From Eriocheir sinensis (lineage: Eukaryota; Arthropoda; Malacostraca; Decapoda; Varunidae): DNA of 64,000 nucleotides. Below are positions 58,675 through 64,000 of this stretch, in pieces. The stretch spans positions 1 through 64,000 of the forward strand of contig NW_026110525.1 in assembly GCF_024679095.1 (NCBI RefSeq), in the 5' to 3' direction. The first letter of the stretch is position 1; the number at the start of each line of letters is the position of its first letter. The notes beneath the pieces are model-generated. The model saw nothing but the letters and a program-made list of their open reading frames with translations. It did not search any database and was not told the origin of the DNA. Position numbers and translations under genes: made by a program.

Positions 58675-59877
58675 ATGGCCAGCACACACACAGTGTCCCT
58701 GCTGATCGCCAACGGTCCTCCCGGCCCCCCCGCTCGGGGCGCCGGGGCTCGAGGGCCCCCGCCACGCCGAGCTGCCTGGCGGGCCCGGAAAAGCACGCAA
58801 AGACGGGCACGTCCCGATCGCCTGAATTCATTGGATTTCATCCACAGCTGCGACGCCCGAATACAGACGAGCTACGCTGTAGCACAAAACACGGCACCTT
58901 CTCAGGGCCTTACACTGGAAGATGATTTGGCTGAACTTGTAGTTCAGCAGAACTTGTCTCTGCCTTGGGTGGACAGTCCTCCTCCAGTGACTGTGATTAA
59001 CAGGCTGGGCGAAGGGGCCTACGGCACAGTGGACTTGGTTGACTGTGGCGGTGAGGTGGTGGTGAGGAAAGTGTTTAAATACCAAGACAGTTACGCTGAG
59101 GCTTACGCTCTGTGCCTCCTGCAAGGGGCAGGCGGCGCCCCTGTGCTGCTGGGAGTGAACCCACAGCCCCTCACCCTGTTCACCTCATTCTGCGGCTCCA
59201 GCCTCACCCTGGACGCCTACCTAGAGTCCCGCCCCCCCCTGGACCTGCTGCTGCACGTCCTGCTGGACCTGAGCGTCAAGCTGCAGCAGGTGCACGACGC
59301 TGGCCTGGTGCACCTGGACCTGAAGGGCGACAACGTCCTGGTGAGTCAAACTCCGCAGGGAGGTCTGGAGACCCACGTCATAGACTTTGGCCTCGCCTCA
59401 CTGCCCGCGCGGAACAGCGGCTTCAGGGACGTGGACCTGGACCGCTACAACTGGATGTGTCCCCAGGTGTGCCGCGGCGGCACCGTCACCTTCGCCGCCG
59501 ACGTGTACGCGCTGGGCCGCCTCATCCAGACGGTGCAGCGGCACTTCCTGGGCGACTTCCTCTACACCCTGCTGGGCCACGTGGCCGACCTGGCCCTCAC
59601 GCCCGAACCCAGCCAGCGCCCGCCGCTGTGGGCCATCACGGCCTTCCTGCGCCGCCTACAAGACCCAGACCCTACTGACAGCCCCCAACATTCACCACCC
59701 AGACCCAGACCCCCAGCCTCACCGCCCAGCCACAGTCCCCCACCCTCACCGCCCACCCCACAGAGCCCCGCCTCACCGCCCAGCCGCGGCCCCCTACCCT
59801 CGCCGTGCTTCGTGAGACTGCTTATGAGAGGCGTGATGAACGTTATGAGGGTTGCGATGGAAATGACATTCGAGTAA
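58675..59877 (+). CDS. Single-exon protein kinase with Pro-rich tail
   Basis: 400 residues from the first in-frame ATG to TAA. Residues 14-48 are basic and Pro/Gly/Arg-rich. A kinase fold spans about 105-330: glycine loop LGEGAYGTV at 111-119, Lys132 (VVVRKVF), a candidate helix-C Glu142, HLDLKGDN at 213-220 (HRD reads HLD; Asp215 and Asn220 present), DFG at 237-239, DVYALG at 276-281 and the late Arg at 315. The APE motif is not clear (CPQ at 262-264). It could phosphorylate Ser/Thr on unknown substrates, probably in the cytosol, since no signal peptide or membrane segment is seen. Residues 331-385 are Pro/Ser-rich and could bind SH3 or WW domains. GC-rich, intronless and followed by A-rich DNA, it may be a retrogene. 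The subfamily is not recognised. Confidence 0.85.
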   Translation: MASTHTVSLLIANGPPGPPARGAGARGPPPRRAAWRARKSTQRRARPDRLNSLDFIHSCDARIQTSYAVAQNTAPSQGLTLEDDLAELVVQQNLSLPWVDSPPPVTVINRLGEGAYGTVDLVDCGGEVVVRKVFKYQDSYAEAYALCLLQGAGGAPVLLGVNPQPLTLFTSFCGSSLTLDAYLESRPPLDLLLHVLLDLSVKLQQVHDAGLVHLDLKGDNVLVSQTPQGGLETHVIDFGLASLPARNSGFRDVDLDRYNWMCPQVCRGGTVTFAADVYALGRLIQTVQRHFLGDFLYTLLGHVADLALTPEPSQRPPLWAITAFLRRLQDPDPTDSPQHSPPRPRPPASPPSHSPPPSPPTPQSPASPPSRGPLPSPCFVRLLMRGVMNVMRVAMEMTFE

Positions 59878-60016
59878 GGAGTAAAAAACAAAAAAAAATC
59901 ATAAAAATTAAAAAAAAACAAGCAAAAAATATAAAATTTAAAAAGTAAAAAAAAAAAAGTCAGGTAGGATTTTTCTGAAGGAAAAGGAAATAATTTTATG
60001 TTGGTGTAAATATATA

Positions 60017-60104
<88 letters not shown>
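59878..60104. repeat. A-rich stretch then (TA)n
   Basis: Poly-A-like runs at 59881-59960 directly after the kinase stop codon; (TA)n at 60019-60104. No canonical AATAAA is seen between stop and A-runs. Confidence 0.9.
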
Positions 60105-60106
<2 letters not shown>

Positions 60107-60199
60107 AAAGGAACTGAAGTTTAAGAAGAAGGAAAATCTAGGACTGCCAGAAGCAAAGGACTATGCATAAGATTTAAATACATAATGCAGGAGATAAAG

Positions 60200-61100
60200 T
60201 GGAGGAGGAAGGGGGAAGGTAGGCAGGAGGAAATACATACAAAGACTATAAAGAATTGCAAAGAAATCACCACTGCAACCGATTCCAACACCACCACCAC
60301 CACCACCACCATGACCACCACCCCCACCACCACTACCACCCAAAACTGCGGCAAACCCATCATCTTTTACCCCCTCCTTCCTTTCCTTCCCTTGCTCTTC
60401 CTTCCCTCTCCCTCTCTCCACTTCTTCCCTCCCTTCCCATCTTTCCTCCTCCTCCCTCTCTCCCTCCTATTCTCCTCCTTCTCTCTCTCTACCTTCCTCC
60501 TTCTTCCTCTCTCCCATTCCACAATGCTTGACAATGGCCGCTCACGAGACTTAAGGAATTCCGATAACCTCTGTGATAAATCCCTTCCGATGAGTTTTCT
60601 GAGGGGGTGAAGGAAGGAGGAAAGGATGGGAGTGGAAGGAGGGAAAGGAGGTGGGAGAGGTGGGGAGGAAAAGGAAGGGGACGGGAAGGGATGGAAAAAG
60701 AAGAGAAGAGAAGGGAAGAGTAGGAAAAGAAAGAAAAAGGAGGAGGAGGAAAGGAGAAAAAGGGAATATAGAGGAGAGGAGGGAGAGATGGAAGTGAGGA
60801 GAGGAAACTAGGGAAAGAGGAGAGAAGGGAAGAAAGAGAAGGGAGGAAAGGTGGAGAGAAAGGAGAGGAGTAGGAATAAGAAGAGACATAGGATGAGGGA
60901 CCAGAAGGGAAGGAAAGAATGAACGAAGGGGAAGAAAAGAAAAGAAAAAGGACACAAAGAAAGGTCTGAGGATAAGAAAGAGGAAGAAAAGAAAAAGAAG
61001 GAAAGAAAAGGAAACAGGAAAAAAGTCTAAGGTTAAAAAAAAAACGGTGGAAGAAGGAGAAGTAGAGACAAGAAGAACGGAGGACATCGGAGGAGTTCAA
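60200..61100. repeat. (CCA)n, pyrimidine tract, then purine tract
   Basis: CCA repeats at 60288-60341, C/T-rich 60360-60525, A/G-rich 60610-61100. The switch in strand bias makes large near-mirror purine/pyrimidine domains. Confidence 0.9.
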
Positions 61101-61101
61101 A

Positions 61102-61450
61102 GGAGGTCGAGGGAAGGAGGTTTGAGGATGAGGAAAGAGTGGAGGCAAGAGAAGGATAGAAAAGGAGGGAGGACAGAGGAGAAAGTCTGAGGATAGGATA
61201 AATAAAATCGCCGAGGGAGGTCGAGAGAAGGAGGTTTGAGGATGAGGAAAGAGTGGAGGAAAGGGAAGGATAGAAAAGGAGGGAGGACAGAGGAGAAAGT
61301 CTGAGGATAGGATAAATAAAATCGCCGGGGGAGGTCGAGAGAAGGAGGTTTGAGGATAAGGAAAGAGTGGAGGCAAGAGAAGGATAGAAAAGGAGGGAGG
61401 ACAGAGGAGAAAGTCTGAGGATAGGATAAATAAAATCGCCGGGGGAGGAG
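61102..61450. repeat. 114-bp minisatellite, three copies
   Basis: GGAGGTCGAG(G/A)GAAGGAGG starts at 61102, 61216 and 61330; each unit ends GATAAATAAAATCGCCG. Since 114 is divisible by 3, the minus-strand frame of 361 residues here is a repeat artefact. Confidence 0.96.
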
Positions 61451-61593
61451 GTCGGGGAGGGAGAGGAAGGAAGGGAGAGCGTCCAGCGGGGTGGTGGTAT
61501 AAGACATTTATTTCCGGCACGTCTCGACAACTTTTCTCGCCCAAACGTAATGGCAGAAAGTTGCATTCATTCATTCCCTTTGTTTGCCTTTAC

Positions 61594-61794
<201 letters not shown>

Positions 61795-61799
61795 TTAAG

Positions 61800-62790
61800 T
61801 CCCCCTGTCCATAAATATTAAGTGGTGTTCCTTTTATAAAATCCTCGTCGAACAGAAATATGAAGACCAGTGTTGTCGCCTGGCGCCCATACAGTCCCTT
61901 TCCTCCTTTCTTTACTACTACAATTACTATTATTAATACTGTTCATACTCTTATTACTATTACTATAACTATTATTTTTTCTATTACTATTGATCAAGAA
62001 GGAATCATTAAAACACCCTCTAAAACCAAGTTGATATTCTTTTTTAGCATTTTTCTATATAACCTTCGCAGGAGTGTCATCTTTGGAGCCTATTTTTATT
62101 CATTTTTGGAGGGGAGCCTTTGATGGTCTTCTATACCATAAATATAATAGTTTCTGTATACATTTACTTTCTATTTGTTTCATTTCATCTTTTTTTTAAT
62201 TTGACATTCCGGGTACATTTATTTTCGTCAGCGGAACAAGCGATCAGATGCAAATTTCGTTCCACCAAAATTCAGAAGTTATTAAAGAGTCGTGGATGTG
62301 TCTGCTAAACGGAGGTGGTGATCCGTTAAGGAGAGGGAACACGCCTGCACACCCACCTCCACGAACTGTTCGGGAGAAGGATCATCAGGTTCACATACGA
62401 TTACTAACGATTCCAGACACAAATCCAAACACTCTCGTCGCATTTCCTGGCGGTAAAACTATATAGAGTGATGATTGGGCCGGAGGTAAAAGCCCACACG
62501 CACACCAAAATGCCTTTTCAAATGAAGTGATAAAAGATATGCGTTTTACTGTGCATTTACATCAACGATTATTATTTTCCTGCATTCTGAAACGCTGCAT
62601 TTGTCGATGTTGAACTGCATCACCCAATTACCGGTATACACACATAGACCATTTATCTCCCTCCCTCTGTAGTACCTTATGTCGTCTGAACTAAAAAAAA
62701 AAAAATCCGTTTATTAAAGCCCTCCACTACTATTTTGCCGCCATATTCATGATTTCTAAATTTTGCATTCCTTCCCGCTAAATGGCGCAT
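61800..62790. other. Unassigned sequence
   Basis: AT-rich, no domain recognised. TTACTATTACTAT-type repeats at 61915-61995. Nothing else seen. Confidence 0.6.
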
Positions 62791-62794
62791 CCCA

Positions 62795-63435
62795 CTTATT
62801 CTGCCTTCGTTGAAGTTGTTTCTGCTGCCACTTATTCTGTCACTGATTCTGCCACTTATTCTTTTCCACTTATTCTGTCACTTGTTCTGCCACATTCTTT
62901 TGTACTTATTCCATCACTTATTCTGCCACATATTATGCTCCACTTATTCTCTCTTTGCTGTTGTTGTTACTGCTGCCACTTATTCTGCCACTTATTCTTT
63001 TCCACTTATTCTGCCACTTGTTCTTTTCCACTTATTCTGTCACTTATTCTGCCACTTATTCTCTCTTTGCTGTTGTTGCTTCTTCCATTTATTCTTCCAT
63101 TTATTCTGTCACTTATTCTGCCACTTATTCTTCCATTTATTCTGCCACTTATTCTTCCATTTATTCTGTCACTTATTCTGCCACTTATTCTTCCATTTAT
63201 TATGTCACTTATTCTGCCACTTATTCTTTTCAACTTATTCTGACACTTATTCTGCCACTTATTCTTCCATTTATTCTGTCACTTATTCTGCCACTTATTC
63301 TGTCACTTATTCTGCTCCACTTATTCTTCCACTTACTCTTTTCAACTTAATCTGTTACTTCTTCTGTCACTTATTCTGTCACTTATTCTGCTCCACTTAT
63401 TCTGCTCCACATATTCTGCTCCACTTATTCTGCCT
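62795..63435. repeat. 12-bp satellite-like array (CCACTTATTCTG)n
   Basis: About 50 units of CCACTTATTCTG and variants (CACTTATTCTGT, CCATTTATTCTT). A CTCTCTTTGCTGTTGTTG block occurs twice (62950, 63060). Leu/Ile-rich frames are artefacts. Confidence 0.95.
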
Positions 63436-63851
63436 TCGTTGTTGTCGCTGTTTCTGTTGCCGCGCGCCGGGACCAAAACATTCCACTATTCCCTACTGCT
63501 TGGTGTAATTGGCTAATGCGTGGCCCAGGGAGAAACTCTTGAGCAGGGAAGGTTGCTTTGGGTTAGGTTAAGTTAGATTAGGTTTAAGTGCAATCATTTG
63601 AGGTAATATGGACTGGAAATCACAATGAGAGTATTTTCCAGAACATCCCGTGGTTAGTTTCGCAGCTACAGCCGAGCGTCTTCACTCAGGAACCACATAC
63701 CCGTAGAGAGATTGGGAATATGACCCTCGGACGCCAGCGGAAAGCCGTGACAGCGGACTCCCCGATACCACGATAACTTTGCCCGCCCGTCCACCCGTTA
63801 TGAGCAAAATCCAATAAAGCAGGGCGCGAAATTGACAAAAACTATGCCGTA

Positions 63852-63855
<4 letters not shown>
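63436..63855. other. Unassigned, with degenerate TTAGG near 63560
   Basis: GGGTTAGGTTAAGTTAGATTAGG at 63559-63581 is a degenerate telomere-type run. No gene signal. Confidence 0.6.

Positions 63856-63914
<59 letters not shown>
63856..63914. repeat. (GA)n microsatellite
   Basis: About 29 units near the right edge. Confidence 0.97.
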
Positions 63915-63917
<3 letters not shown>

Positions 63918-64000
63918 ACAGACAGAGACAGAAGCAGAAAAGAACATCACAATTTAATATTTCCCTCCTCGTATATTCCCCAAGAAAATCCTCTGCCTCT

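Noticed and set aside
59112..59815. 188- and 142-residue frames inside the kinase
   Set aside because: Shadows of the GC-rich kinase coding sequence.
58675..59877. Possible origin of the kinase from an integrated large DNA virus of crustaceans
   Set aside because: Such viruses carry kinases, but no other viral gene is nearby and the sequence alone does not support it.
60489..61574. 361-residue minus-strand frame
   Set aside because: Covers a 114-bp tandem repeat and purine tract; 114 is a multiple of 3, so it stays open by arithmetic.
62782..63508. Leu/Ile/His-rich frames of 153 and 232 residues
   Set aside because: Translation of the 12-bp satellite-like array.

Overview
This is a repeat-dominated eukaryotic window with no bacterial-style operons, no CRISPR array and no rRNA or tRNA gene that I could find. 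The combination of long perfect (GA)n, (CA)n, (TA)n and (TCC)n microsatellites, several CR1-like non-LTR retrotransposon families, a Penelope-like element and short TTAGG telomere-type runs suggests an arthropod, most probably a decapod crustacean such as a crab or shrimp. That assignment is inference from repeat content; no host gene here fixes the species.

Layout. 1-1832: 3' part of a dead non-LTR retrotransposon (family E) running into (GA)n. 1861-4147: a P-superfamily DNA transposon remnant with terminal inverted repeats and a target duplication. 4.2-9.1 kb: microsatellites and one-sided pyrimidine or purine tracts. 9.09-11.74 kb: a CR1-like element (family F) lying between two (TC)n tracts. 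11.8-20.3 kb: minisatellites with units of 15/87, 158, 157 and 110 bp, microsatellites and a CR1 family B fragment. 20.3-39.4 kb: a dense nest of retrotransposons. It holds CR1 B, CR1 A2 (split by a full-length poly-A element D), CR1 C (split by a D fragment and then cut by the next element) and CR1 A3, which has an intact esterase ORF1. 39.4-46.2 kb: mostly microsatellites and unassigned sequence, a perfect 25-bp hairpin and a CpG-rich patch. 46.2-50.25 kb: a D copy between two (TA)n tracts, then a head-to-head pair of Penelope-like fragments, one of them carrying a 786-bp inverted-repeat transposon with an 8-bp duplication. 50.9-56.5 kb: three more CR1 copies bounded by (TCC)n/(GGA)n. 57.1-58.0 kb: a second family E copy. 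58.3-59.9 kb: the only convincing non-transposon protein gene, a single-exon protein kinase of 400 residues with a TATA-Inr core promoter and three tandem repeats upstream. 60-64 kb: minisatellites, microsatellites and unassigned sequence.

How it fits together. The window is a retrotransposon graveyard in which element ends and simple repeats repeatedly coincide. CR1-like copies end in two or more copies of a 9-10 bp motif and then run directly into (TCC)n, and several also have the same simple repeat at the truncated 5' end. This points to insertion into microsatellites, or to microsatellites growing out of element ends. The most unusual items are this junction pattern, the inverted Penelope pair with hammerhead-like cores, the new 786-bp DNA element with its empty site preserved next door, the P-like element and the intronless kinase.
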